From JAJEEA01 sp965243615 (GTDB lineage: Bacteria; Acidobacteriota; Vicinamibacteria; Vicinamibacterales; UBA8438), in assembly GCA_965243615.1 (NCBI GenBank), contig CBDEVO010000003.1, forward strand, positions 5,890,001-5,954,000: DNA of 64,000 bases, given 5' to 3'. The translations under genes and the position numbers were made by a program. A model generated the notes under the pieces. The model was not told the origin of the DNA, ran no database searches, and saw only the letters and a program-made list of their open reading frames with translations. This document shows, piece by piece, positions 45,335 through 54,110 of this stretch (within the stretch, counting starts at the first letter, position 1; each line of letters opens with the position of its first letter).

Positions 45335-46708
45335 TCAGCCTTCGGCCTCGAGGGTGGTCAGCACCCGGCGGAGCGCGGCGCCGTAGTCGAGCTTGCTCGG
45401 GCAGACGAAGGAGCACAGGGCGAGGTCGTCCTCCTCGAGCTCGAGGCAGCCCAGCTCCTCGGCCCGCTCGACGTCGTGCATGACGAGGGCCCGCAGCAGC
45501 GGCGTCGCCAGCAGGTCCATCGGCATCACGCGCTCGTAGAGGCCGATGGGCACGATGGCCCGCCGCGACCCGTTGGTGGTGGTCGTGAACGGAAACCGCC
45601 GGCCCCGCCACAGCGTCGACAGGAACGACCGCGATACCGAGAACTTCCCGAGCCCGGGCCGCAGCCAGCCCAGGAGCTCGCGCTCGCGGCCCTCCCGTAC
45701 GAGGCAGATGTGCCGGTGATAGCGGCCCAGGTAGCCGGCGGCCGCACCCGACGCGGCACGCCCGGCGAGCAGAGACCCCGACACGACCCGCACCGCGTCG
45801 TCGAGCGACTCGTCGGCGAGCACGTCGGCCACCGCCGCCCCCAGCCGCGTCCGGACGAGCCGGGGGTGCGACACCGCCGGCCCCGCCAGCGCCGCCACGC
45901 GCTCGACCGCGAGCTCGCCCGTCTCGAACAGCCGTCCGATGGCCACGACGTCCTGGTAGCCGACGTACCACACCTGCCGGTCGCGGCCCACCGGGTCCAG
46001 TCGGTGGATGTGCAGTCCGGGGGCTCCCGCCGGATGGACGCCGGCGAACTCTTCCCGCCGGAACCGATCGCCGGCCGGAACCGGCACCCCGCCGTCGGGC
46101 GCGGTGCACACGTAGACGGCGCCGTCGGTCATCCGCGCCAAGGCCTTCAGGCCGTTCTCGAAGGGCCCGTGCGCCCCCTCCAGCACCACGTCGACGCGCG
46201 GCGCGAGGGGCTCGGTGTCGATGGCGGTCACGAAGATCGAGCGCGGCCGCCCGTCGGGATCGGCAACGCGCCCGAACGGCCGGGCCCGAATCGCCGGCCA
46301 CAGGCCCGACTCGAGCAGCAGCTCGCGCACATCGTCGCCGCCGAGCCCGGCGGGATGCCGGCCCGAGAACGACGAGAACCGGACCGAGACGCCCCCGCGG
46401 CCCTCCTGCTCTTCCCGGCCGAGGGCGACGACGATGGACCGGAAGCTGCGGCGCTCGCCGCGATGGATGGCCTCGACGGTGCCGGCGGCCGGCGACGTGA
46501 ACCGGACCCCGGGCCGCTTCTTGTCCTCGAACAACAGCTCGCCGCGGCGGACGTCGTCACCCTCCGAGACGTGCATGGTGGGCCGGAGACCGACGTAGTC
46601 GTCGCCCAGCAGCGCCACCCGCCGCGCCGTCCGGGCGGGGCCGATCGCCTGGTCGGGCTCTCCCGCGACCGGCAGCCGCAGTCCCTTGCGAATGGTGTGT
46701 CGCCCCAT
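45335..46708 (-). CDS. nqrA: Na+-NQR subunit A
   Basis: Peripheral cytosolic subunit involved in ubiquinone binding, 457 aa. It starts MGRHTIRKGLRLPVAGEPDQ at the ATG at 46708. An upstream in-frame start would add 24 non-conserved residues. It carries the typical C-terminal CSFVCPSKLDYG motif. First gene of the nqr operon, preceded by a leader of about 200 nt and a promoter at 46916-46945. Confidence 0.96.
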   Translation of the reverse strand: MGRHTIRKGLRLPVAGEPDQAIGPARTARRVALLGDDYVGLRPTMHVSEGDDVRRGELLFEDKKRPGVRFTSPAAGTVEAIHRGERRSFRSIVVALGREEQEGRGGVSVRFSSFSGRHPAGLGGDDVRELLLESGLWPAIRARPFGRVADPDGRPRSIFVTAIDTEPLAPRVDVVLEGAHGPFENGLKALARMTDGAVYVCTAPDGGVPVPAGDRFRREEFAGVHPAGAPGLHIHRLDPVGRDRQVWYVGYQDVVAIGRLFETGELAVERVAALAGPAVSHPRLVRTRLGAAVADVLADESLDDAVRVVSGSLLAGRAASGAAAGYLGRYHRHICLVREGRERELLGWLRPGLGKFSVSRSFLSTLWRGRRFPFTTTTNGSRRAIVPIGLYERVMPMDLLATPLLRALVMHDVERAEELGCLELEEDDLALCSFVCPSKLDYGAALRRVLTTLEAEG

Positions 46709-46915
46709 TACGGCATCAGCAGACGAACCCGAGCCCGGGCGTCCCGAGCGCCCGGGGCCGGTCTCACGCGACTCTTCCACGCAGCGACGGCGTCTTCGAC
46801 GGGGGGCAGATCCGGGCCGGGAGGTTTTGTGAAGTTTTTCTCAAGCTACCCCGCCAAGCAGAGGCGACCGTCCGACGAACAAACTCGCATCTGGAAGGGC
46901 TCCCGCGCAACGAGC

Positions 46916-46945
46916 ATCGTACCAAGAGGGGCTGTACGAAGTCAA
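46916..46945 (-). promoter_or_regulatory. Promoter of the nqr operon
   Basis: On the minus strand TTGACT (46940-46945), an 18-bp spacer and TACGAT (46916-46921), about 200 bp upstream of nqrA. The -10 hexamer equals that of the cold-shock and gmd promoters. Confidence 0.65.
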
Positions 46946-47005
46946 TTTGGCGCCGGAGGCGCGTCCCATGGTGGTCATAACTCCTGATTAGCCAGACAGT
47001 TACCC

Positions 47006-47033
47006 TTGACTTCACCGGTACCGGGGCGATAAG
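47006..47033 (+). promoter_or_regulatory. Candidate promoter of thiS-thiG
   Basis: TTGACT (47006-47011) and GATAAG (47028-47033) with a 16-bp spacer. The predicted start is about 48 nt before the thiS GTG. Confidence 0.5.
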
Positions 47034-47087
47034 CTTCCGCTTGGCCGTCCCCGGCGGATCCGGCCACCGGCAACCTCCGTCCATTCC

Positions 47088-47327
47088 GTGCGGATTACTC
47101 TCAACGGCGACCCGTACGAGCTCGGCGAACCCATGACCATCAGCCGCCTGCTGGCGCGGCTCGACATCGATCCGCGCCGCGTCGCGGTGGAGCACAATCT
47201 GGTCGTCGTGAAGCGCGCCGCCTACGCGTCGACGACGGTGCGGGCCGAGGACACGGTCGAGATCGTCAACTTCGTGGGCGGAGGGCAGGGGTCCGCGCCG
47301 TGGAACGGCGCGGACGCTCGGGGGTGA
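47088..47327 (+). CDS. thiS: Sulfur carrier protein ThiS with a C-terminal extension
   Basis: A ubiquitin-like sulfur carrier for thiazole synthesis, 79 aa from a GTG start. Residues 1-66 fit the family (MRITLNGDPYELGE, VEIVNFVGGG). ThiS normally ends in Gly-Gly, which is adenylated and thiocarboxylated. Here GGG (64-66) is followed by 13 residues (QGSAPWNGADARG), encoded by a copy of the dispersed repeat. Either the tail is removed by a protease, as known for a few sulfur carriers, or the protein is impaired. thiG is next, consistent with a thiS-thiG pair. Confidence 0.9.
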   Translation: MRITLNGDPYELGEPMTISRLLARLDIDPRRVAVEHNLVVVKRAAYASTTVRAEDTVEIVNFVGGGQGSAPWNGADARG

Positions 47328-47395
47328 TTGGGCGGTAATCGGAGGCCGCAGCGCGACCTCGCGGTCGCGTTCGGCGACGATTTTCCGGGCCGGGC
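47288..47395 (+). repeat. Stop-associated palindromic repeat, copy 8 (thiS end)
   Basis: Perfect 11-base arms GTCCGCGCCGT (47291-47301) and ACGGCGCGGAC (47305-47315) around GGA, then TGATTGGGCGGTAATCGGAG and CGACGATTTTCCGGGC. An extra CGCGACC/GGTCGCG hairpin is inserted in the second half. The thiS stop lies at 47325-47327 within the copy. Plus orientation, as for the plus-strand gene. Confidence 0.85.
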
Positions 47396-47475
47396 GCCCG
47401 CGCCGTGAACGGCGGGACGCCTGTTGCGGCTCGTTGGGCGGCAATCAGAGCCGCAGGCGGCGATTTCCGGCCCGG
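47396..47475 (+). repeat. Stop-associated palindromic repeat, copy 9 (tandem with copy 8)
   Basis: Directly follows copy 8: CGCGCCGTGAACGGCGGGACG, TCGTTGGGCGGCAATCAGAG, CCGCAGGCGGCGATTTCCGG. Two units head to tail show that the element can duplicate as a unit. It lies 38 bp before the thiG start. Confidence 0.8.
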
Positions 47476-47512
47476 CCGGGCCGTCGGTCAGGTTCCTGTC
47501 ATACTCATGCTC

Positions 47513-48301
47513 ATGGACACGGGTGACGACACGCTGACAATCGCCGGGAAGACCTTCTCGTCCCGGCTGATCGTCGGGACCGGCAAGTACGCTTCCAACG
47601 AGGTCATGCAGCAGGCGCACGACGCGTCCGGGGCCGAGCTGGTGACGGTGGCGGTGCGCCGCGTCGACCTCGGCGACCGCGGCCGCGGGTCGCTGCTCGA
47701 CTTCATCGACACCGGCCGCTACTCGCTGCTCCCCAACACGGCCGGCTGCTACACGGCGGACGAGGCCATCAGGACCGCGCGGCTGGGGCGGGAGGTCGGG
47801 CTGTCGGAGTGGGTCAAGCTCGAGGTGATCGGAGACGAGCGGACGCTGTTCCCCGACAACGACGGCCTGCTCGAGGCGACCCGGGTCCTCGTGGCGGAGG
47901 GGTTCGTCGTGCTGCCCTACACGAACGACGACCCCGTGGTGTGCCGCAAGCTGGAGGACGCGGGGGCGGCCGCGGTCATGCCCCTCGGGGCCCCCATCGG
48001 CTCCGGGCTGGGCATCCAGAACCTCAACAACATCCGGATCATCCGCGAGTTCGCGGGGGTCCCGGTCATCGTGGACGCCGGGGTCGGCACCGCTTCGGAC
48101 GCGGCCATCGCCATGGAGCTCGGGGTGGACGGGGTGCTGATGAACACCGCCATCGCCGGCGCGCGCGACCCCGTGGCCATGGCCGACGCCATGAAGCTCG
48201 CGGTGGCGGCCGGCCGGCGGGCGTACCTGGCCGGCCGCATCGAACGGCGGCGCTACGCCACCGCCAGCAGCCCCGCCGACGGCCTGCTCTCGGTGCCGTA
48301 G
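47513..48301 (+). CDS. thiG: Thiazole synthase
   Basis: Forms the thiazole phosphate of thiamin from DXP, dehydroglycine and the ThiS thiocarboxylate. The product is 262 aa. The Schiff-base lysine is in WVKLEVIGD. TIAGKTFSSRLIVGTGKY starts the barrel, and VIVDAGVGTASDAAIAMELG is present. Start at the ATG at 47513. Another in-frame ATG lies 6 nt earlier and no clear Shine-Dalgarno separates them. The stop TAG lies in the loop of a short GCCGT/ACGGC hairpin. thiF, thiH/O and thiE are not nearby. Confidence 0.96.
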   Translation: MDTGDDTLTIAGKTFSSRLIVGTGKYASNEVMQQAHDASGAELVTVAVRRVDLGDRGRGSLLDFIDTGRYSLLPNTAGCYTADEAIRTARLGREVGLSEWVKLEVIGDERTLFPDNDGLLEATRVLVAEGFVVLPYTNDDPVVCRKLEDAGAAAVMPLGAPIGSGLGIQNLNNIRIIREFAGVPVIVDAGVGTASDAAIAMELGVDGVLMNTAIAGARDPVAMADAMKLAVAAGRRAYLAGRIERRRYATASSPADGLLSVP

Positions 48302-48321
48302 AACGGCTCCGACTCCGAGGA
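48291..48321 (+). repeat. Stop-associated palindromic repeat, copy 10 (thiG end, short)
   Basis: GCCGT-AGA-ACGGC (48295-48307) includes the thiG stop TAG, and CGACTCC follows. The 12-mer CCGTAGAACGGC is identical to that at the rplJ stop. Only the core palindrome is recognisable. Confidence 0.6.
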
Positions 48322-48398
48322 GGCGCAGACTCCCTCGCGGGCCGGCCGGGGCGCCGAGTGGCGCCGGCGACGACGGGCGGACGAGGAACCCCGTTTCG

Positions 48399-49823
48399 AT
48401 GCACGACCGAGACGACGACCCACGGCCCGGCACCGTGTCCCGCGAAGAGGCCGACCGGCTGTACGCGGCCGCGCTCGCGGCGCTCCGGGACGCGATGACG
48501 CCCAGGCCGGAGATGCCGCCGCCGCCCGCCGGCTTCGACGACCGGCAGCTCGGCCCCCTGAACGACACCTGGCGCCTGCTTCCCGGGGAGCACGAGGAGG
48601 ACATCGATCTGGGCGCGGGGTGGCGCCGCCGGCTGCGCGACGTCGCGTGGCGGCTGCTCCGGCCGATCCTGGAACGCCAGCAGCGGTTCAACACGCTGGT
48701 CCTCCGACATCTCAACGACAACGCCGCGGGCACGATCGAGAGCCGGTCCTCGGCCGCCGCGGTCATCGCGGTGCTCGACCGCCACCTCGAGGGGCTGGCC
48801 GCGTTTCGGTTGCAGCTCGTCCGCTACCTCGACCAATCCGTCGACGCCCTGCAACGGACCAGGGACGACCTCCAGCGGACCAGGGACGCCCTGCAACGGA
48901 CCGGCGATGCCCACGAGCAGGCCATGGGCGCCCTGGAGCGGACCACGGAGGATGTGCGCCAGTCCGTCGCCCTCGCGACCGCGGCGGCGCACGGGCTGAG
49001 ACGCGAGATCGACCGGCTGCGCCCGGCGCCGGCGCCGGCGGGGGGCGTGGCGCCCGACGAGGCCGGCGGCGGCCCCGGCGAGCCGCCCCGACCGGTTCCC
49101 GCGGACCCGGACCGCGACGCCTACCAGTACGTCTGCTTCGAGGACGTCTTCCGTGGCCCCCCCGAGGAGGTCGCGGCGCGCCAGCGCGAGTACCTGCCCT
49201 ACTTCGAGGGCGCGTCGGACGTGCTGGACGTCGGCTGCGGCCGCGGCGAGTTCCTGGCCCTGCTGCGCGACCACGGCGTCGCCGCCCGGGGGGTCGACAC
49301 GAACGCGGAGGCGATCGCGGGATGCCGTGAACGGGGGCTCGAGGCCGCCCGGTCCGACGCCCTCGGCTACCTGCGCACCCTGCCCGACGAGTCGATCGGG
49401 GGCCTGTTCTCGGCCCAGGTCGTCGAGCACCTCGAGGCCGACTACCTGGCGCGCCTGCTCGGCGACGCCCACCGCGCGCTGCGCCCGGGCTCGCGCGTGG
49501 TGCTCGAGACCATCAACCCCGCCTCGTGGATGGCCTTCTTCAGCGCCTACCTGAGGGACGTCACCCACCGGCACCCGCTCCACCCCGACACCCTGGGCTA
49601 CCTGCTGCGGGCCAGCGGCTTCGTCGACGTCTCCATCGTCTACCGGTCCCCGCTGCCCGACGCGGCCAAGCTTCAGCGCGCCGCCGTCGATCCGGCGCTG
49701 GCCGCCACCCCGGCGGGCAGAGCCGTCTGCGTGCTCGCCGACACCCTCAACCAGCACGCCGACCGCCTGAACGGCCTGATGTTCGCCGAGCAGGACTACG
49801 CGGCCATCGCCCGGCGCCCGTAG
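48399..49823 (+). CDS. Class I SAM-dependent methyltransferase with N-terminal coiled coil
   Basis: A 474-aa protein. Residues about 140-205 are a coiled coil with three exact heptads (LQRTRDD, LQRTRDA, LQRTGDA) encoded by a 21-bp tandem repeat. A Pro/Ala/Gly linker follows, then a methyltransferase domain (about 245-440) with SAM motif I VLDVGCGRGEFLALL and post-motifs SAQVVEHLE and LETINPASW. The general design recalls O-antigen methyltransferases associated with ABC-exported polysaccharides. The substrate is unknown. It is on the plus strand, opposite the neighbouring glycosyltransferase block. Confidence 0.85.
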   Translation: MHDRDDDPRPGTVSREEADRLYAAALAALRDAMTPRPEMPPPPAGFDDRQLGPLNDTWRLLPGEHEEDIDLGAGWRRRLRDVAWRLLRPILERQQRFNTLVLRHLNDNAAGTIESRSSAAAVIAVLDRHLEGLAAFRLQLVRYLDQSVDALQRTRDDLQRTRDALQRTGDAHEQAMGALERTTEDVRQSVALATAAAHGLRREIDRLRPAPAPAGGVAPDEAGGGPGEPPRPVPADPDRDAYQYVCFEDVFRGPPEEVAARQREYLPYFEGASDVLDVGCGRGEFLALLRDHGVAARGVDTNAEAIAGCRERGLEAARSDALGYLRTLPDESIGGLFSAQVVEHLEADYLARLLGDAHRALRPGSRVVLETINPASWMAFFSAYLRDVTHRHPLHPDTLGYLLRASGFVDVSIVYRSPLPDAAKLQRAAVDPALAATPAGRAVCVLADTLNQHADRLNGLMFAEQDYAAIARRP

Positions 49824-49901
49824 CAGCCCCCGGCGAAAGCCCCGCTGCAGTCGAGCGGCGATGGATCCCGCCGCTTCGATGCAACGCGGGATTCCGGTCC
49901 T

Positions 49902-49990
49902 GGTCCGCTCCGTGCCGCGGCGCGGACGCCTGTGAAAGTGGATTCGGGGGCCGGGCGGAATTGGCGATCGACGGACTGGCCGGGCAGGCG
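49902..49990 (+). repeat. Stop-associated palindromic repeat, copy 11 (after the methyltransferase)
   Basis: GTCCGC...GCGCGGAC arms (49903-49926), then GCCTG, GGGCGGAATTGGCGATCGACGG-type sequence (shortened) and GGCCGGGC. It has diverged from consensus. It starts about 80 bp after the stop at 49823. Confidence 0.5.
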
Positions 49991-49994
49991 AGCC

Positions 49995-52526
49995 TCAGGG
50001 CGCGGCGTCCGCCGGCGAGAGGCCCGACGGCGCATCGTCCGGCGAGGCGGACAGCACGTCCACGCGGTACACCCGCACCCCGAGACTGCGGCGATCCGGG
50101 GAGAGCCCGAGGGACTGCGGCCGGAAGACGGTCGAGCCGATGGTCAGCTCCGTCGATCCGGCGCGTTCGGACGCCGGCAGGTCCAGGGTAATCGTCTGCA
50201 CGTCGTTCCCGATAACCAGGCCGTCGGCGATGCGGTGGGGCCCCGCCGACACCGAGATCTCGGCCGGCTCCGCCTCGGGCGGTCGGGCGCCGGCAACCAC
50301 GAGGCTGACGCGGTCCCCGCCCGGGACGGCCACCGACGCCACGCCTTCGCTCCAGCGGAACGAGTCGCCGCGCCCGTCACGCTCCGGCCCGTGGAAGCCG
50401 CGCAGCCCCGCCACGAGGTCGTCGAGCAGGTTGCCGACGTCAATCCCCGTTCTCGCGGTGGCGCCGTCGCCCCGGGCCACCCGCAGGACGCGCAACCCGA
50501 TCGAGACGTCGACGACCGCCGTCGGCGCCCGCCCCCGCGTCCTCTCCAGGGTGCGGAGATCGATGCTCGCCTCCCCGGCCTCCGACAGCACCAGCTCCGG
50601 AGCGTTCACCGAGAACCCGCCCTGACCCAACAGGATGAAGACCGGGCGGTCGGCGGCCAGCCAGTCGAGCATCACGTCCCTCAGGATGTCCTGCGGCTCG
50701 TCCTGCTGCACGACCACGGCGTCGACGCCGTGCAGGTAGGTCAGAGACGTCTGGACGTGGGTCCCCACCAGCTCCGGGCTCACCAGCACCGCGGCGTCCT
50801 CGGGGAAGATCCCCGCGACGTCGGCGCTCTGGTCCAGCCCGCCCTCCCACAGCCGCTCGCCCAGCACGGATGCGCTCGGTCCGCCCACGAAGCCGACGAG
50901 GACCGCGGTCAACGCGGTCGTCGCCACGACCCTGAACTCGAAGTAGACCCACTCAACCACCCGGCCGGCGGCCAGCGCCGCGACCGTGAAGATGCCGGGC
51001 AGGACGACCGGCACGAACCGCCGCATCGACAGGATCTGGTCGCCGGGCTCGAGGGGGGAGTAGAGGTACTGCAGGCTGACGACGACGACCAGGACCAGGA
51101 AGAACGCCGCTCCCTGGTGGGCCCGCCCCGCCCGCCCCGACACGGCCAGCCACACGACGCCGGCCAGGCCGAGGACGAGCACCGGCCACGACACGTACCA
51201 GCTCAGCCAGAACAGCGTATCGGGCCAGCGGCCGGGGGTTCTCGTGACGTAGACGACGGCATAGGCGGCGAGGAGCCCGGCCAGCAGCCACCCCGCCGCC
51301 CGGGGCCCCACCACACGGAGGCGCCGCCACTCCCCCCGCATCGCGAGCAGCGCGAGCCCCGCCGCCGCCAGCAGCAGCACGGTCAGGCCGGCGGCCCACT
51401 CCCGCCAACGGGGCTGGACGGAGGACCAATCCAGCAACTGCTGCACGTACAGCAGGTAATCCGACGGGTATGCCACGTAGTGAGCCGCGTTGTGCAGCAG
51501 TCCCAGGCCGAACCCACCGAGCAGGAAGGCGACGCACCGGTCGCCGCCCGGCGGCCGGGCGAGGAGCCGCCACGCGACGAACGCCGCGAGGGCGACCGAC
51601 AACAGGACGATCATGTCGATCTTGGCGAAGCAGGCCAGCCCGAAGAACCCGCCGGCGGCCGCAGCCAGCCACGTCCGGTCGTCCCGAAGGGCGGCGAGCA
51701 ACGCCAGCACGCCGGCCAGGACGAAGAACTGCGCGGTCATCTCCGGTATCGGATACCTCGCGAACCAGATCTGCGGCAGCGACGCCGCCGCGAGCAGCGC
51801 GGCCAGGAGCCCGGTGCGCGTGCCGCCGAGACGCGCGACCACGAGAAACAGGCCGCCGAGGCTCAGCACCCCGAACAGCGGCGCGACGAAGAGAGCACCC
51901 CGGGGCGACACCTGCTGGAAAAGGGCGGCCAGGACCGGGAACAGGGGCGAGAACCCGCTCGAGACGGCGGGCTCCCCGATGTCCCCGATCGTGAATCCGC
52001 CGGGGAACCTCGCGTAGCGGCCGTACCCGTAGTCGCCCGGCTGGCGATTGAGGAAGAGATACTCTCTCGCCTCGACCGACATCTCCCGCAGCAGCGGATC
52101 GTCGAAGACGAGCCCGCCGGTCCGCGCGATCTCCCGGCTGAGATTGAGGTAGACGGTGGCGTCGCCCTCGGCGACCACGGTCTCGTACGGCGGCAGGAAC
52201 AGGAACCCGGCGAGCAGGGTGACGGCGCCGAACGCGAGCAGCCCGCCGCGCCCGACGCGGGGAGACGGCGGCGACGAGGACCGCGCGCGAACGAAGCGGG
52301 CGTGCGCGGCGAGAGCAATCGCGCCCGCCGCCAGCAGGGCGATCAGGAGACCCGGGCCCAGGCGCCCGAACTCCGCGAGCAGGAGCGCCAGCCATGCGGC
52401 CACGCCGATGCCGAGCGCGACTCGAAGGAACCAGCGCTCGATCCAGGCCGTGCCGGCGGCGGCGAGCTCCGCCCCCGCGCCGTTCCCCGGCATCGCCCTC
52501 TCCGGCATCGGCCCGGGCTCAGTCAT
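49995..52526 (-). CDS. Polytopic glycosyltransferase-like membrane protein (GT-C type)
   Basis: An 843-aa protein. About twelve hydrophobic segments (residues ~30-520) and a periplasmic loop with GDATVYLNLSREIARTGG resemble ArnT/PMT-like GT-C enzymes using lipid-linked sugars. A soluble C-terminal region of about 320 residues (from FEFRVVATT onward) contains beta-rich sequence and no known catalytic motif I can name. It probably transfers a sugar in the periplasm. The start is uncertain: ATGs at 52526, 52508 and 52493, the last with the best GGAGAGG signal. Confidence 0.7.
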   Translation of the reverse strand: MTEPGPMPERAMPGNGAGAELAAAGTAWIERWFLRVALGIGVAAWLALLLAEFGRLGPGLLIALLAAGAIALAAHARFVRARSSSPPSPRVGRGGLLAFGAVTLLAGFLFLPPYETVVAEGDATVYLNLSREIARTGGLVFDDPLLREMSVEAREYLFLNRQPGDYGYGRYARFPGGFTIGDIGEPAVSSGFSPLFPVLAALFQQVSPRGALFVAPLFGVLSLGGLFLVVARLGGTRTGLLAALLAAASLPQIWFARYPIPEMTAQFFVLAGVLALLAALRDDRTWLAAAAGGFFGLACFAKIDMIVLLSVALAAFVAWRLLARPPGGDRCVAFLLGGFGLGLLHNAAHYVAYPSDYLLYVQQLLDWSSVQPRWREWAAGLTVLLLAAAGLALLAMRGEWRRLRVVGPRAAGWLLAGLLAAYAVVYVTRTPGRWPDTLFWLSWYVSWPVLVLGLAGVVWLAVSGRAGRAHQGAAFFLVLVVVVSLQYLYSPLEPGDQILSMRRFVPVVLPGIFTVAALAAGRVVEWVYFEFRVVATTALTAVLVGFVGGPSASVLGERLWEGGLDQSADVAGIFPEDAAVLVSPELVGTHVQTSLTYLHGVDAVVVQQDEPQDILRDVMLDWLAADRPVFILLGQGGFSVNAPELVLSEAGEASIDLRTLERTRGRAPTAVVDVSIGLRVLRVARGDGATARTGIDVGNLLDDLVAGLRGFHGPERDGRGDSFRWSEGVASVAVPGGDRVSLVVAGARPPEAEPAEISVSAGPHRIADGLVIGNDVQTITLDLPASERAGSTELTIGSTVFRPQSLGLSPDRRSLGVRVYRVDVLSASPDDAPSGLSPADAAP

Positions 52527-52583
52527 GACGAGTCAGCAACCCGGTCACCCGGGGAGACAGCGTATTCCCGCGGCCGGGGCGCG

Positions 52584-53123
52584 TCAAGCATCGCGCCGCG
52601 GGCCTCCGCGCACCCCGCCCAACGGCGGAGGCTCCTCGCCCAGCACGAGGTCGCACACCTCGCGCACCGCGCCGTCGCCCCCGCGCCGGGCGGTGACGTA
52701 GCGGGCCGCGTTCCGCGCCGCCGGCCAGGCGTCGGCGACGCAGATCGGCACGCCGACGAGGCGGAGGCACTCGACGTCGTTGACGTCGTTGCCGACGTAG
52801 GCCACCCGGGCGGGATCGAGGCCCCGCTCGCGGAGGATTCGGCGCAGGGCCTCCCCCTTGGCGTCGCCGAGGCCCTGCACGCATTCGACCCCGAGCTTGG
52901 CGGCGCGGGCCGACACCACCGGGTTCGTCTCCGTGGACAGGATGAGGCAGGCGACGCCGCCGCGCGCCAGCATCTGCACCCCGAGTCCGTCGGCGCGGGA
53001 GCACGACACCGACTCGCGGCCGTCCTCGGCGACGAGCACGCGGTTGTCGGTCATGACGCCGTCGAAGTCGAACACGACGAACGTCACCGAGGCGAGGTGG
53101 GCACGGGCCAGCCGCACAGCCAT
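52584..53123 (-). CDS. KdsC-like HAD phosphatase
   Basis: A 179-aa C0-type HAD hydrolase: D19/D21 in DFDGVMTDN, S/T in ILSTETNP, lysine in QGLGDAKGEA and the acidic pair in YVGNDVNDVECL. Homologues remove phosphate from KDO 8-P or from NulO 9-phosphates. It might serve KDO synthesis, but lies in a surface-glycan block rather than with kdsA or kdsB. Placed just after a 2-hydroxyacid dehydrogenase (9-bp gap). Confidence 0.8.
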   Translation of the reverse strand: MAVRLARAHLASVTFVVFDFDGVMTDNRVLVAEDGRESVSCSRADGLGVQMLARGGVACLILSTETNPVVSARAAKLGVECVQGLGDAKGEALRRILRERGLDPARVAYVGNDVNDVECLRLVGVPICVADAWPAARNAARYVTARRGGDGAVREVCDLVLGEEPPPLGGVRGGPRRDA

Positions 53124-53132
53124 GCTTCCGCG

Positions 53133-54110
53133 TCACTCCGCCGGCGCCATCGCCTGCACCGCGTACTCCGACTCCGGCACCGGCTCGTCCAGCGGCTCGC
53201 CCCGGAGGAACGCGACGACGTTCCGGGCGGCCCCGCGCTCCATGCGCCGCCGGCAGTCGACCGCCATCGAGCCCATGTGCGCGGTGATCAGACAGGTGTC
53301 CACCCCGACGAGCTCCCCGTGGTAGGGCTCGTCGACGAACGCGTCGACGGCGGCGCCCGCGAGCCGGCCCGCCCGCAGGGCATCGGCCAGCGCCGCCTCG
53401 TCGACGACGCCGCCCCGGCACGTGTTGACGAGGAACGCGCCCGGCCGCATCGTCGCGAGCTGCCCGGGGCCGACGAGGCCGAGCGTCGACGGCGTGAGGG
53501 GCACGTGCAGGGTGACGAGGTCCGACTCGCGGAGAAGCGTCGGCTTGTCGACCCATTCGACGGGCTCCGCAAGCGGGATCCGGACCAGATCGTTGGCGAG
53601 GATCCGGGCGCCGAAGGCGGACAGCAGGCGGACCACGCGGCGCCCGATGCGGCCCACCCCGATCACGCCGACGGTCACCGCCCCCAGCCGCCGGCCCGGC
53701 AGCCGGGTCCACCCGCCGCCGCGGATCGCCGCGTTCGCGCGGTGGACCCCCCGCAGCAGCGACAACGCCAGCCCGATGGTCAGCTCGGCCACCGCGTCGG
53801 CCGGCGCCTCCGGCGTGTAGGCCACCGCGACCCCGTGCTCGCGCGCGGCCGCCAGGTCGACGCTGTCCAGCCCCACCCCCACCCGCGAGATCAACCGCAG
53901 GCCGCGGGCGGCCCGGATCACGGTCCGGGTAATCGGCTCGGTCCCCGCGATGACGGCGTCGACGCCGGGGACGAGCGACGCGAGCTCCGGCTCGGTCAGC
54001 CGCCGTCCGTGGGGGTTTCGGACGCAGTCGACACCCGCTTCCCCGAGCAGGTCGAGGCATCCGCGGTCGACTTCCCCGAACGGGACGGCGGTGATGAGGA
54101 CGCGGGTCAT
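53133..54110 (-). CDS. NAD-dependent D-2-hydroxyacid dehydrogenase
   Basis: A 325-aa dehydrogenase of the SerA/PdxB family. It has the Rossmann VGVIGVGRIGRRVVRLL, RVGVGLDSVDL, the catalytic Arg in NTCRGGVVDE, the Glu in DEPYHGEL and His in ITAHMGSMA. Starting at ATG 54110 (MTRVLITAVPFG). It could be phosphoglycerate dehydrogenase-like. Its neighbours (a phosphatase and gmd) suggest a sugar-acid step in glycan synthesis, which is inference. A 191-bp spacer without clear elements lies between it and gmd. Confidence 0.85.
   Translation of the reverse strand: MTRVLITAVPFGEVDRGCLDLLGEAGVDCVRNPHGRRLTEPELASLVPGVDAVIAGTEPITRTVIRAARGLRLISRVGVGLDSVDLAAAREHGVAVAYTPEAPADAVAELTIGLALSLLRGVHRANAAIRGGGWTRLPGRRLGAVTVGVIGVGRIGRRVVRLLSAFGARILANDLVRIPLAEPVEWVDKPTLLRESDLVTLHVPLTPSTLGLVGPGQLATMRPGAFLVNTCRGGVVDEAALADALRAGRLAGAAVDAFVDEPYHGELVGVDTCLITAHMGSMAVDCRRRMERGAARNVVAFLRGEPLDEPVPESEYAVQAMAPAE

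Larger units (their letters stand above)
46709..47087. other. Divergent regulatory region between nqrA and thiS
   Basis: The 379-bp gap is clearly richer in A+T than its surroundings in its centre. It contains a promoter for each direction (46916-46945 minus, 47006-47033 plus). A CCCGGGCG/CGCCCGGG hairpin lies in the nqr leader (about 46730-46760). I found no THI-box on the thi side. Confidence 0.6.

Noticed and set aside
39362..46708. Rnf complex
   Set aside because: The set NqrA, NqrB, NqrC, NqrD, NqrE, NqrF with ApbE and NqrM is complete. NqrF has the 2Fe-2S/FAD architecture and NqrA is present, while RnfB/RnfC are absent.
46980..47087. TPP riboswitch upstream of thiS
   Set aside because: I looked for the conserved CUGAGA and ACCUGAUC/GGAUAAUGCCAG elements and found neither. 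The leader is only about 48 nt from the candidate start.
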